The position numbers were made by a program, and so were the translations under genes. The notes beneath the pieces were generated by a model that was not told the origin of the DNA, did not search any database, and saw nothing but the letters and a program-made list of their open reading frames with translations. Shown here in pieces: positions 11,363 through 27,588 of a stretch of DNA of 64,000 nucleotides (within the stretch, counting starts at the first letter, position 1; each line of letters starts with the position of its first letter). The stretch is taken from contig NC_089175.1 in assembly GCF_947507565.1 (NCBI RefSeq), forward strand, positions 186,001 through 250,000. The letters are read 5' to 3'. Origin of the DNA: Oscarella lobularis (Eukaryota > Porifera > Homoscleromorpha > Homosclerophorida > Oscarellidae).

Positions 11363-11558
11363 GGAAAAAGCACGGCGGCGCCTGGGCTGATCGGAATACC
11401 GTGCGCTAAAAAAAGTGACTGTATTGCATTTATAGCGAAGATCTGTTTTGTGACAAATAACTTTTCAAAACATCTGAAGTCGATTTTCTTCACATCCTGA
11501 AGCGCTGTATAAGACAACGCACGGCTAGTTTTACATCTGTACTAAAAAGATAGACTGT

Positions 11559-14500
11559 TCATTTATCGTCGAGGTAAAGTCGACTGAGACGTTTCTCTTC
11601 CACGAGCTTCTCCCGAACTTTTCGCCTAAAGAAACCCAACTTCCACAAGACGAGCAAAGCAATAGCAACGGCAAGCAGACTCCCGACAGAAATGACGGCA
11701 ATAAGCCAAGCGGGAACGCCAGCAGACTCGGACTTCCCCGACGAATCCGAAACGATAGTAAACGACAGACCGACGACATTCGGCTTACCGTTCTCCGGTT
11801 CAACGAGCGTGGGAATTCCGACCGGCTCGGCGCTCGCCGACACCTGAAGTCGAACAAAATCGTTCAAATCGCGCGCGTAACTGCTCTCCCACAGTCGCGC
11901 GACAACGCGAACGCTCGCCGCGTCGTTCGCCGCGACGTCGTCAAAAAAGCACGAGAGCACTTGACAGTGAACGTCGCCCACGCGACGACACATATCGACT
12001 TCTACGAGTCCGTCGCCGGCGCCGTCGCCACTGCTGCTCCCACCGCCGTACGTCTCATCCGAAAGTTGCCCTCCTTTCGTCACCGGCGCCGAATTAAAAA
12101 TCTTCTCGAACTCGTGCTCGAAATTCAATTGTCCCGTCGTCGCAATTCCGAGCGGATTGACGAGCGGACCGTCGGCGCAGTAACCGTTACCGGCAACGTC
12201 GACGCTCAAAACGTACAGAATCCGATCGCCGCTCGATCGTCTCTCCGTCGGAATAGCGACGCGTACGACGATCTGCGGAATCGTCGTCGGACCGCGATTC
12301 GTTACGAAAAAGCTCGCGTTCACGTGCCGACCGATTTCGGTTTCGTTCGTCACGACGCGAGGAATTGTCGTCGTCGTCGGATCGACGACGTAATGCAGCG
12401 GCGAAATCGTACCTTCGATGATGACGTCCGCTTTGGCTTTGACTCCAATTCGAAGTTGCACCGCATTGTCATTCATCGTGGCAACCGATTCCAAATTGAT
12501 GCTGAGAAGCGAGACGTCGACGACGAGTTCGGTGAGCGTCAACGGCAAATTCGCCGTCGTGACGACGACGTCGATGCGACGCGCGACGCCGAACGCCAAA
12601 GGATCGCCAACCTCGCAGACGATCATCGTCGACGACGAATTCTGCACTTGATTGCAGACGACGTCGCGAGCGTCCAAGACGGCGTGCACGAAAGTCACAG
12701 CGCGACGCGCGACGAAAACGAGACGCGCATCATAGCCATTCTCACCCGCGTTGTCGAACGCAACTCGAAAGGCAATCGTTTTGTTGAGACCGAGTACAAT
12801 CGCTTCACCGCCGCCGATGACGTCAGACGCCGTGATACGCAAATCGGGAACGCAATTGCCGTCCGTTCCGCATCCTTCATCGGAGCGTGAAAAGTGAACA
12901 AATCGTCGTAGCGTTAAAAGGTCTTCCGTGTCGTTGACGGCGACGGAGAGCGGATCGCGAAGCGGCGCTTTATCGCTCTTCGGACGTTCGTCGTCCGGTA
13001 CGCCGTACTTGACGATCATCTCTATAGGCGACGTTCGATCGGCGAAGTCGTGTCTCAGTCGAACGACGACGTCGTCGCAGCGACGGCCCTCCGTTTCGTC
13101 GGACGGCACGGCGACGAAACTCGAATAGCGAAAATTTCCCGTTTTGTTGAAGACGGCGCGCGGCACGAGACCCAAGTCGCGTCGCGGACGATCGATTGTA
13201 ATTCGATAGCTAATCTCCGTCAACGCGCCAATGACGTCGGTCGAATAACGAAAGCAGAGCGTCAATTTGAGACACGAGAAAACGCGACCGCGTCGATCGA
13301 GACACGCGTGTCTACTGTCATCAGGCGCGTAGGAAATAACGGCCGGTTCAGTCGTCAATTCGCCAAGGATCGAAACGACGGGACGAGATCGAATCAAGAC
13401 GACCGTTTCGGATAAATACGATCCAACAACCATGTCGGAATACCCGTTCCCGTCAACGTCGACGTTCGCCGCGAGCGCGGCACCGAAACCGAGAGGCGAC
13501 AAGGAGAGAATATCAGTAGCTCGAATCACTTGCGCTGGCGTCAAACGAAGTCCATTGGGCGATCCTAGATGAACGTAGACAATTCCAACGTCGCCATAGG
13601 GCGCGCTTATCGCCACGTCAGTGTAGCCGTCCTTGTTTACGTCGCCTAGGGAGACCATGGCGTGACCGAGTCGACCGCGAGTCGTCGTTCCGACGACGCG
13701 ACGCGGAACGACGCCAAATCGACCGCCAAGATTCGCGTAGATGAGCACGCGACCGACTTCGACTGCGATCGTTCCGGACGTAAACATCGGCTCGGCGACG
13801 AGCATTTCGTCCAATCCGTCGCCGTCGACGTCGACGGCGAGAATCGTGTGTCCGAAATAGGCGAACGGTACGGATCCATAAACGGTGAGTTGACGTAGAA
13901 ATCGAAGAGACGTCGTTTCTAATGAGAAAACGTTAACGCGTCCGTATTGGCGTCCGATTGACCAACGCGGCACGCCCACGGCAACCTGAACGTCGTCTCG
14001 ATTCGTCGTAAAACGACCGACTGTCATACTATAACCCATCAGATTATAAGCAGTCGAATAATTCTTCGACAATTCGACTATCGTTTCGCGTAGCTCATTA
14101 TTCGACGTCGATAGAGCGAAGAGCACGCCGGACCAAAGTCCCGCGCCCGGCGCTCCCATCAAAAGCGTCCCATCGTCGTCAACGGCGACGGTCATGCCCG
14201 CCTGGCATTCGCTATAATAAAACAATTTCTTCTTCTGCTCGTGTCGATCGTACTCGCACGGCTTGTGTTCGCCGACGACGGCGAGACGCGACGAATAGAC
14301 GACGCAACGACCGATGGGATTGTTCTTCATCATCGACGAGTCGACGTCCAAGCGAACTTCCGCGTGTCGATGAGCGCAGGCGACGATCCAATCGCCGTTC
14401 GGCGAGCGATGAAGCGCGCCGCCCATCCATTCGCTTTCGTAGACGTAGGTCGGATCGTCGAGGTCGAGCGGCACGTCGAGCGGACGGCACTCGTTCGTCG

Positions 14501-14723
14501 TTTCGAGCGAGCATGCGTAGACGGCGCCGCGTCGTTGCGATCGCGGCGAGCCGACGACGACGTGCGAGTGGCCGTCGTCGTCGACGTGAAGGAGGAGGGC
14601 GTAGCCGAAGTAGGACGATTGGGGGCCCGTTCCTGGCGACTTCCGTGTTGCGACTTGGCGCGTGTCGAATTTGAATCCTTCGCTAGATGACACGGCGACG
14701 AGGACGAGAACGAGTGCGAGCAT
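11559..14723 (-). CDS. Integrin alpha subunit (intronless)
   Basis: Single-exon frame of 1054 residues for a cell-surface adhesion receptor that pairs with an integrin beta chain. It has a signal peptide (first about 16 residues), then the mature start KFDTRQ typical of integrin alpha chains. The N-terminal beta-propeller shows FG-GAP repeats and three Ca-binding loops: DVDGDGLDE, DVNKDGYTD and DVDGNGYSD. There is no inserted I/A domain. Thigh and calf regions follow, then a TM segment at about residues 1003-1027 and the juxtamembrane GFFRR (GFFKR class) before a 22-residue basic tail. Integrin alpha genes usually have many introns, and neighbours here are split every 100-200 bases, so the uninterrupted frame is unusual and suggests retroposition or intron loss. 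It shares a 214-base divergent promoter with the deaminase gene. Confidence 0.93.
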   Translation of the reverse strand: MLALVLVLVAVSSSEGFKFDTRQVATRKSPGTGPQSSYFGYALLLHVDDDGHSHVVVGSPRSQRRGAVYACSLETTNECRPLDVPLDLDDPTYVYESEWMGGALHRSPNGDWIVACAHRHAEVRLDVDSSMMKNNPIGRCVVYSSRLAVVGEHKPCEYDRHEQKKKLFYYSECQAGMTVAVDDDGTLLMGAPGAGLWSGVLFALSTSNNELRETIVELSKNYSTAYNLMGYSMTVGRFTTNRDDVQVAVGVPRWSIGRQYGRVNVFSLETTSLRFLRQLTVYGSVPFAYFGHTILAVDVDGDGLDEMLVAEPMFTSGTIAVEVGRVLIYANLGGRFGVVPRRVVGTTTRGRLGHAMVSLGDVNKDGYTDVAISAPYGDVGIVYVHLGSPNGLRLTPAQVIRATDILSLSPLGFGAALAANVDVDGNGYSDMVVGSYLSETVVLIRSRPVVSILGELTTEPAVISYAPDDSRHACLDRRGRVFSCLKLTLCFRYSTDVIGALTEISYRITIDRPRRDLGLVPRAVFNKTGNFRYSSFVAVPSDETEGRRCDDVVVRLRHDFADRTSPIEMIVKYGVPDDERPKSDKAPLRDPLSVAVNDTEDLLTLRRFVHFSRSDEGCGTDGNCVPDLRITASDVIGGGEAIVLGLNKTIAFRVAFDNAGENGYDARLVFVARRAVTFVHAVLDARDVVCNQVQNSSSTMIVCEVGDPLAFGVARRIDVVVTTANLPLTLTELVVDVSLLSINLESVATMNDNAVQLRIGVKAKADVIIEGTISPLHYVVDPTTTTIPRVVTNETEIGRHVNASFFVTNRGPTTIPQIVVRVAIPTERRSSGDRILYVLSVDVAGNGYCADGPLVNPLGIATTGQLNFEHEFEKIFNSAPVTKGGQLSDETYGGGSSSGDGAGDGLVEVDMCRRVGDVHCQVLSCFFDDVAANDAASVRVVARLWESSYARDLNDFVRLQVSASAEPVGIPTLVEPENGKPNVVGLSFTIVSDSSGKSESAGVPAWLIAVISVGSLLAVAIALLVLWKLGFFRRKVREKLVEEKRLSRLYLDDK

Positions 14724-14937
14724 TCTTTTTTGGCGCTGCTACGGTAAAATGAAAGGGTCGGCGCGCGATGGCGTCGTTTTTATGGGCGAAATTAGGGTGG
14801 TTGGGTCGTTGCCCGGCAGGAGAGGTCGTTGCTACGAGCGGCATCGTTTCTTCGAAGCAATATTCCATAGAAACGCAGTTCTCCGGATTGCGTTGGCGTT
14901 GATATCAACGTCACTTCCACGTGCGCCAGACGAAAAG
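14724..14937. promoter_or_regulatory. Bidirectional promoter, integrin alpha / GNPDA
   Basis: Only 214 bases separate the start codons of two divergent genes, so both promoters and 5' UTRs must lie here. No TATA box is evident. Confidence 0.5.
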
Positions 14938-15994
14938 ATGCGTCTAATCATCGAAGCCGATAGCGACAAGGCGAGCGATTGGGTGGCAAAATACATCAAG
15001 ACCCGAATCAAATCATTCAAACCTGGTCCGGATCCGGATAACCCAGGAAAAACCCGATATTTCGTCTTGGGTTTACCAACAGGTGACGATACAACAGTAG
15101 TAGCGAACCTCGCGGCCTCGCGCGCTAGACGAAGACGAGACGCACGCACGCAAAGAGACTAGACACACAAGAAAGGCTCCTATAAGGGTCTTCGCCGTCT
15201 CGAAATACAAATACAATTAGCTAAGCATCCGTATCTCATCGCGTAGGCTCGACGCCGCTCGGTTGCTATAAGCGTCTCATCGAATTTCACAAGAAAGGCG
15301 AGTTGAGCTTTCGCTTCGTCAAAACGTTCAATATGGACGAATACGTCGGCTTGCCGCGCGATCATCCGGAGAGTTATCACACGTACATGTGGACGAATTT
15401 TTTTCGACACATTGATATTAACCCGGAAAACGTGCACATGTTGGACGGCATGGCGAAGGACAAAGACGCCGAATGCGAAGCGTACGAGAAAAAGATCAAA
15501 GACGCCGGCGGAGTCGATCTCTTTCTAGGAGGAACGCGGGCCTAAAATAAATAAATACATATTATTTATTTTTTCAATTAATAGGTATTGGCCCCGATGG
15601 TCATATCGCCTTCAACGAACCCGGATCGTCGCTCGTCTCGCGCACGCGCGTTAAGACGCTCGCGAAAGATACGATTATCGCCAACGCGCGTTTCTTCGAC
15701 AACAAAATCAAGGACGTTCCCACGGAAGCGTTGACTGTCGGCGTTGGCACGGTGATGGACGCCAAAGAGGTCGTCGTCATGATAACGGGCGCTCACAAGG
15801 CTTATGCCCTGCATAAGGCCATCGAGGACGGGGTCAGTCATATGTGGACTGTGTCCGCGTTCCAGCAGCATCGGCGCGCGACTTTCGTCTGCGACGAAGA
15901 CGCCACGTTGGAGCTGCGAGTCAAGACGGTGAAGTACTTCAAGGGTCTCATGGAACTTCACAATAAATTGCTCGAAGAGCCGAAAGTAGATTGA
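14938..15994 (+). CDS. GNPDA: Glucosamine-6-phosphate deaminase/isomerase
   Basis: Converts glucosamine-6-phosphate to fructose-6-phosphate and ammonia in the cytosol (amino-sugar catabolism). Three exons: 14938-15082, 15247-15531 and 15585-15994, giving 279 residues against about 289 in human GNPDA1. Family blocks: [16 protein letters not shown] across intron 1, [33 protein letters not shown] across intron 2, and [20 protein letters not shown] near the end. The exon lengths sum to a multiple of three. Intron 2 (15532-15584) ends in AG, but at the only position that keeps the conserved motif it starts with GA instead of GT; all other junctions seen are GT-AG. Confidence 0.93.
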
Positions 15995-16146
15995 TACATA
16001 CGGGAGACTTGACTGGTCGCGATTCTTCTATATATGTAGCTGACGTTTATGCATGATTTCCTTACAAGTGGAATTCATATATTATATCAAGTGACCATTT
16101 AAATTGATTATACGGGCATTCAGCGTATAAAAGTCCCGTACATTAT

Positions 16147-16194
16147 AGGGTAAACCGGTTTTTGCGAAAAAACGACGAAAAGCCGTTTACCCTA
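16147..16194. repeat. Imperfect inverted repeat between convergent genes
   Basis: AGGGTAAAC at the left is mirrored by GTTTACCCT at the right, with pyrimidine/purine inner arms. It sits downstream of GNPDA and SLX4, among several short CATACGGGA repeats (15998, 16201, 16222). It could be a small MITE-like element or a 3'-end hairpin. Confidence 0.5.
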
Positions 16195-16373
16195 CCCGGA
16201 CATACGGGAATGTAAGGGCTACATACGGGATTGTTAAGGTTAAGAGTAAATTGCCAATAATCTTTTATTAGAAAATGCTTGAGTGCCAGAAGCGACTCGG
16301 AGTCATATTGCAATAAAGAAAATCGCGTTTTTTGCCGACTATGCATTGTTTTCTGTCTGAGAGTCCGATTCCC

Positions 16374-18933
16374 CTAGAACGCGAATCTCAACTCGTAATC
16401 GTTCCCAATACAATTAATCTTACCGTCGCGACGATAGCGGTGAATATTCACGAGCAACTTTCTCGCTTTTCCCTTCCCCAGTTGCTTTTTCAATCCAAAT
16501 CGCTTAGCCTCGCCCTTCACAAAAAAAATTTCGAGAAAGAGCATTCAACGACGCGAAAATCGACCTCACCCAAAGCTCCGGCGTTTCCATGCTATCAAAA
16601 TCCGGCGTCGCACCTAAATTCCGCCTCTTCTTCTTCGGACGACTCGGTTGCACAGGCGTCAGCGCAGAACCAACGCCGTTCTTCGGCGCCAAATGACTTT
16701 CAGGAGATAGGGCAGAAGTAGGAGCTGTCGTCGCGCAATTGTTTCCGTCATCGCACGACCAAAACAACGCATCGTCGACGTCGGAGATGGGAAACGCGTC
16801 CTCCGAATTCTTCTCCTGTTGCTGCACTTGCGATTGGCATGGAAACGCTGGCGGCAATTCCGAGTCATCCAAAGTAGAAATTGGACTTTTTGCCAGTAGA
16901 CTGTCTGACAGTGGAATGAGCTCGTAACTCCTTTCTCTTTCAGACGGCGTGACGTCGTCTTCGCGAATCCATATCGGCTCGTTTAGACGCGAATCGACGC
17001 TTAAACAAGCGGCAACGAGATCAGGAAGTTCCCACCTAAAGAATTATAGAGCCAAATAAAAAATAATAGAAGTAATTTGTACCGTTGAGCTAGCTTGTGC
17101 ACATTAGACGCGTTCTCTTTAGTAACAAGACACTTGGCCGTGTAAATAAATCGAAGTACTGTGAGAATATCGTCAGAATTCGCTTCGTTTATGACGAGGC
17201 GATTTGACGACGTTCTGACTATCTATTGTGACGAAAATTGTCGCGAATCACTGTTTCAATGACGCTCCTACCTACCTCTTCTAAGGCTGGAGATCGAGCG
17301 GCGAGAATAGCTCTGTGAGCGAAAATCGAACGCCCGTCCTTGCCTATGATGCTTACGTCACTGTTTCGCGATGAATTGACAAGCGAGGCGAAGTCATCGA
17401 GCAATTTATTAACCAGACTATTGAAATCAGACGTGTCCTAAAAACAACGCATTTATAAAAATGACAAACCTGACTTCCGTATCCTCGATGCCGTCTTCCT
17501 CTTCTCTATCTTCAATGATGGAGGCAGTTTTTGATGACATAACCTATAAAGAAAATATATGCATATTAATCGGAATTTAGCTTCTTACATCCTCCTCTTC
17601 TTCCTCTGTCGATTTTTTGTCAAAGAATCCTTGACTAGGCACAATGCCCGTAGATGCGTCATCACTAATGCAAGCATCTTTTTCTTCTTCTTGATGAAGA
17701 GACGCTTCTTTGAATTCTGGTGGCGGAATTTCGATGAGTCCATTCACGTAGAAATGATCGAGAGACGCTCTATCGATGCCATCCGTCGTCAAATCCCAAA
17801 AATCAATTCTGGGCTAATATAGAAAAAGAAAATCGTCCACCACAACAAATCCTCGCAAAAAAATGCACCTTATCTAAAAAACTCGTCGCCGTCACATTCC
17901 CATTGGCAGCGAACTGAGATTGTCCGCATTCAATTTCAGTCGTCTCTTCCTCCTCATCGTCCTCGCTCGTCAAATCGACGGGCTTAAATCGCTGAGCCAT
18001 TTCACTGGGCGCCAACGCCGGTGTGGAATCTATCTCACTCTCCTCTTCGGTCTAGCAGAATGAGAGGGGTGTAATCACTCTAACTATCGAAGGATATCTC
18101 ACTGTTGATATTATCTCTCCCACTTTGATAGCCATCATCTCGTTGGTCTGCCTTTCGCTTCTCAACAGTAATTCCGGAATCTCATCCACATCACCAAGTC
18201 TGATAAAAAAAAAGCAAAAATAAATTCTTTTCTTCTCCTCTAATTAGACAATAAGCAAAAACGGTTTACTGCACCTTTGTTTGACTTTCTTTCTGGGTTT
18301 TCTAGCGTTGCTTGCTAAAGAAGCAGACACACCCAGAACGATTAGAGTCTCGTCATCCATTCCTCTAAAAAAAACAGGATAAAACCTTTATCTAGATATC
18401 TCCCTTTCTCCATTCCTCTAAAAGAACCCAATGGCTAAATAGACCTTTCTCCACTTATCTATCTAGATATCTAGATACATCTATCTCCCTTTCAGTTTAA
18501 GGACTAAAATCTACCCCCTATTTCTTCTACTGTACCTTTGAGGCTGATATCGCTTCGTTTTCGTCGTTTTCTTCGGCTTCTTCGCTCCTAATTCGTCATC
18601 GCCCGCGGCGAAACTCTCCTTCAAATTCTCAACGGCCTCATCGACGACCGTCGAATCGATTTTCAGTTTTCTTCCGCAGAACTTGACGTGTCTTCGTCCC
18701 TGCAGAAATCCGGCGAGCACGCGATCGCAGAAGGGGCACGAAATGGGACGCGGAATGGCGATGGAGTTCTCTTTTCCTTTTCCGCGTCTTTTTCGACGCT
18801 TTGACGAGCTCCGCTCGTCGTCGAAGTCGTCGCGAGAGTCGTCTAGGATGTCTTTTTCGACGCTTTCTCCCGTTTTCGGCCTTCTTCGACTTTCGCTCGA
18901 AATCGAGCCGCTTCCGCTGCCGATGCTATCCAT
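16374..18933 (-). CDS. SLX4: SLX4-like nuclease scaffold (UBZ, BTB, SAP)
   Basis: Nuclear scaffold for structure-specific endonucleases in crosslink repair and Holliday-junction resolution. ATG at 18931-18933. Domain order: a C2HC UBZ-type finger (CPFC...HVKFC, near 18680-18740); acidic linkers with SEDDEEEETTEIE; a BTB domain beginning LLDDFASLVNSSRNSDVSII with AHRAILAARSPAL (17290-17400) and ending near 17060; then PDFDSMETPEL joined across a short intron to a SAP-like helix (KRFGLKKQLGKGKARKL), and stop at 16374-16376. The SMETPEL-SAP block matches SLX4. The C-terminal SLX1-binding (CCD) domain of vertebrate SLX4 is absent: the frame ends 20-30 residues after the SAP region, and an AATAAA-like signal follows near 16263. 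One finger is visible where human has two. Confidence 0.82.
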
Positions 18934-19206
18934 TTCTCTTCGACGTCTTTCTTGGAGAAGAATCGATCTCGCGAAACGAATGCTATAGCGAGAGACGATA
19001 AAACGAGCGGGAAAACGAGGGGAAAAGCCGCTAGGCGAAGTCTGCCCATCAAAACGTCCCGGATATCAACCTGAGCTCATCTATTGATCTATTGGAAGAA
19101 CAGTATACAAAATCATTAATTCTATACTATTTGCTATGAAGTAGGAAAAAGAAAAGAAACAATAACTACAGGGTTGACTCAACCGACGTCGAAAAGGATG
19201 ATCCGT

Positions 19207-24826
<5,620 letters not shown>

Positions 24827-24959
24827 TCTTGAAACGCTTCCGTACCCGTAAATATCAACGGCGTCGCCAAACTAATCAAACGGAGCCCCGCCCCGCCCAT
24901 CACGTGCAAAAGCAGTGATTGGGCAGAAAAAATCATCATTCTTTCCCCGGACTCCGCTG
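24827..24959. promoter_or_regulatory. Bidirectional promoter, RPTP / GPR143-like 1
   Basis: Only 133 bases lie between the divergent start codons. GC-rich; a CACGTG E-box (24901-24906) and ATTGG (24918-24922) are visible. Confidence 0.45.
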
Positions 24960-26021
24960 ATGGCGTCCCCTCACTCCGAAGCTGTCTACTGTTTATCGAA
25001 TACAAGCAAAGGCTGGACGTATCGGCATCCCTATGCTGGCTTGAGCATAGCAAGCGCGACGATCAGCGTTGTCGGCTCTCTTTACATGCTCGCCGCTTGG
25101 GGCCCATACCTGAAGGTGAAACTGAAATTTCGTCGGCCCCTTCTTCATCCCAACCGTCATGTCGTCTTCTTTCTTGCTCTATCGGACGTCGTCGCCTGTC
25201 TCGCCGTAATCAGTCGCTCGATAACGCTTCTCTTCATCGAGCCGGCTGTTCCTGTTAATGCGAGCGGACCCCCTTGCACAGAACGTCATCCGGAATACTG
25301 CAACACTAGGTATCACTACTACTGGAGCTTTGGCATTGCCGTGGAGCTGACGCTCCGTTTCGGCTACACGGCGACGTTCCTATGGACGCTTCTCTACGCG
25401 TGCGACGCGTGCGCGAAGGCGCGCCAGCGCGCTATTTCCAATCGATTCTGTCATCTGTTCACGTGGCCGCTCGCGCTTGCGCTTGCCGGCGCCAATGAAA
25501 TCGTTCTCTTTGCCGGCAACTTGGGTCACTGTTCGGGACGCGATCGTCTTCCGTGGTCCTATTTTCTCATTTACGCTCCAATGCTGATCGTCATTGTAGT
25601 CAATCCCCTATTATACGTCAAAACGAATCGACGATATGTGAGGCTTTTGCGGGGGAGCGGTCACTTTACGCGTTGCGAGCGTGAAGCGGTTGAAGAACAG
25701 CAGCGAAAGTTTCTCTTTCTCGTCAGCATATTCTACATATGTTGGCTGCCCAGTCTAATAAGTGGTGGCTACGAAATTGCCGTGCTATTCAATACAGGAA
25801 AGCTAGATCACGTTCCTTTACCTGTGTGGCTGGTAAACGCGGCAGCGAATCCCTTACAGGGTCTACTGAATAGCATCGTGTACGGAACGCCGGGTCAGAT
25901 GAATCTGTTTCGGACGCGCGAGGATAGAACAAGCAAGCCCATGGTATCGCAACCAATGATTACGGACGTCGATGACGATGACGATGAAGATTTCACAAAA
26001 AGCGATTCTTGGACGAGCTAA
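24960..26021 (+). CDS. GPR143 (OA1)-like GPCR 1
   Basis: Intronless 353-residue seven-TM receptor. The chosen start is ATG 24960 (MASPHSE), shared with the tandem paralogue. Family resemblance to GPR143/ocular albinism 1: a TM4-side YACDACAKA (YAVDAYL in OA1), TM5 YAPMLIVIVVNPLLYV, a cytoplasmic block CEREAVEEQQRKF, TM6 YICWLPSLISG and TM7 NPLQGLLNSIVYG. In vertebrates OA1 is a melanosome/lysosome receptor for L-DOPA; whether this protein shares that ligand cannot be read from sequence. The acidic tail (DVDDDDDEDF) is unusual. Confidence 0.8.
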   Translation: MASPHSEAVYCLSNTSKGWTYRHPYAGLSIASATISVVGSLYMLAAWGPYLKVKLKFRRPLLHPNRHVVFFLALSDVVACLAVISRSITLLFIEPAVPVNASGPPCTERHPEYCNTRYHYYWSFGIAVELTLRFGYTATFLWTLLYACDACAKARQRAISNRFCHLFTWPLALALAGANEIVLFAGNLGHCSGRDRLPWSYFLIYAPMLIVIVVNPLLYVKTNRRYVRLLRGSGHFTRCEREAVEEQQRKFLFLVSIFYICWLPSLISGGYEIAVLFNTGKLDHVPLPVWLVNAAANPLQGLLNSIVYGTPGQMNLFRTREDRTSKPMVSQPMITDVDDDDDEDFTKSDSWTS

Positions 26022-26214
26022 ATACGAATACTTCGTTTATGAATTAGTTCATATGTAAATATATGGTCTCGATGTACCTTTTCTTGTATTAATTAAATAT
26101 ATTTATACCTTTTCCTTGTTGCGTCTGTGCCATGACAACCGCTTCCTGTTTATTCCTCACGTGCGTTCATTGTCACGAGTCCCTTCATCTCAATCTTCAC
26201 CTTTGTGAGAACCG

Positions 26215-27384
26215 ATGGCATCTCCACACTCGGAGTCTTTCTACTGCATTCCAAAAACGAGCCTTTCAAGCGCCGAGCGCAATTGGTACGGCGGACTCAG
26301 CATCGGCGTCGCCGCGCTCAGCTTCATCGGATCCTCGTACACGGCCCATACGTGGGGACGTCAACTCAAACGCACTAAGATGAAAGTGAGAAACCAACTC
26401 GTCGCCAATCCGCACATCGTTTTCTTTCTCGCGATCGCCGACCTCATTGCAAGCTGCGCCGTCATCGGTCGCGGCACGGCGCTCATTAGCATCGAACCGC
26501 CCAAGCTCACGAATTCTAACCTATCAGCTGCCAACTGCAGTCTCGGTTCGCCGCACAACTGCCGACCGTACGAGACCTACTATCTCTATTTCGGCGTGCC
26601 GCTCGAAATCGCTCTGCGCTTCGGCTTCGTCGCCACGTACGCGTGGACTCTTTTCTACGCAATTGACGTCTATTTGAAGTCGAAACAGATGGGCCTCAAA
26701 CCGAGTCGATATCACGCTATATCGTGGACGGCCGCCGCCGTATTTACGGCGATTAATGAGACGGTCTTATTCGTTGATGTCGGCGTACCGTGTGCCGGAC
26801 GACCGCAGTTGATTGGCTCCTATTTGTGCATGTATATCCCTATGATAATCGTCATCGTCGCAAATCCTATTCTCTACGTACTATCCTCTCGCAATTTCAC
26901 GCGAAACGTCAAGGCACGCGGCACGTTTACGAACACCGAGCGACAGGCGATACGCGAGCAAAAAATCAAATTCCTTCTCATGCTAACGATCTTCTACATA
27001 TGCTGGCTGCCGAGCATCGTAAGCGGTTTCTACACCGTCACAAAGTGGCACGTACCAATCGAAGTCTACATACTCAACGCACTATGCAACCCGTCGCAGG
27101 GATTCCTAAATAGTTTCGCCTACAGTCGCACCGTCGTTAGCACAACGTCGGGGGGAACAACGACAACGACGACAACGACGTCGTCGACTACGGCAACGGC
27201 ACGAAAAAAGAATTTCGTCGATTCGGAGTACTACGAGACGGAGCGCGTGACGACGGACCTTAGTGATCAACCGGATGACGATATCGCCGTCGCGCAAACC
27301 GTACAGCGAGAAACGTCGCCGGCCGGCGAAAATTGTCGACCGGCTACGGAGGAGGATCCTCTCATAACTTCTACCGCGTTTTAG
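26215..27384 (+). CDS. GPR143 (OA1)-like GPCR 2
   Basis: Intronless 389-residue tandem paralogue of the preceding gene, again starting MASPHSE. OA1-type motifs are closer to the vertebrate form: FYAIDVYLKSK, MYIPMIIVIVANPILYV, NTERQAIREQKIKF, YICWLPSIVSGF and NPSQGFLNSFAYS. The C-terminal tail carries a Thr/Ser homopolymer-like run encoded by ACGACA repeats (27155-27200). The 193-base spacer to copy 1 holds that gene's AT-rich 3' end. Likely arose by tandem duplication of an intronless gene. Confidence 0.82.
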   Translation: MASPHSESFYCIPKTSLSSAERNWYGGLSIGVAALSFIGSSYTAHTWGRQLKRTKMKVRNQLVANPHIVFFLAIADLIASCAVIGRGTALISIEPPKLTNSNLSAANCSLGSPHNCRPYETYYLYFGVPLEIALRFGFVATYAWTLFYAIDVYLKSKQMGLKPSRYHAISWTAAAVFTAINETVLFVDVGVPCAGRPQLIGSYLCMYIPMIIVIVANPILYVLSSRNFTRNVKARGTFTNTERQAIREQKIKFLLMLTIFYICWLPSIVSGFYTVTKWHVPIEVYILNALCNPSQGFLNSFAYSRTVVSTTSGGTTTTTTTTSSTTATARKKNFVDSEYYETERVTTDLSDQPDDDIAVAQTVQRETSPAGENCRPATEEDPLITSTAF

Positions 27385-27497
27385 ATGTCTAAACTATTTT
27401 CTTTTTTTTCCGGGATTTGAACAATTTAATTTAGAATTACCAATCGTTCGCACGCTTCGAAAACAAGCCAAAAATAATCGAACAGAAAGAAAATAGT

Positions 27498-27531
27498 TTC
27501 GGGGGGGAGGGGGAGGGTGCCCCCTCCCCAA
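27498..27531. repeat. G-run / C-run inverted repeat
   Basis: Runs of G (GGGGGGGAGGGGGAGGG) are directly followed by their near complement (CCCCCTCCCC). This could form a hairpin or G-quadruplex in the 3' region between the convergent GPR143-like 2 and cyclin genes. Confidence 0.6.
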
Positions 27532-27588
27532 CAACAAAACAGAGACATAAGGTCCTTTTTTAGACGTTACTAATAGGGGCGTTTCTTC

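Noticed and set aside
11961-14690. Long open frames on the plus strand opposite the integrin (for example 11961-12890)
   Set aside because: They are Arg/Asp-rich mirror frames caused by the GC-rich codon bias of the integrin on the other strand; no domain is visible.
26361-27297. Minus-strand frames across the GPR143-like genes
   Set aside because: Shadows of the plus-strand coding sequence, no domain features.
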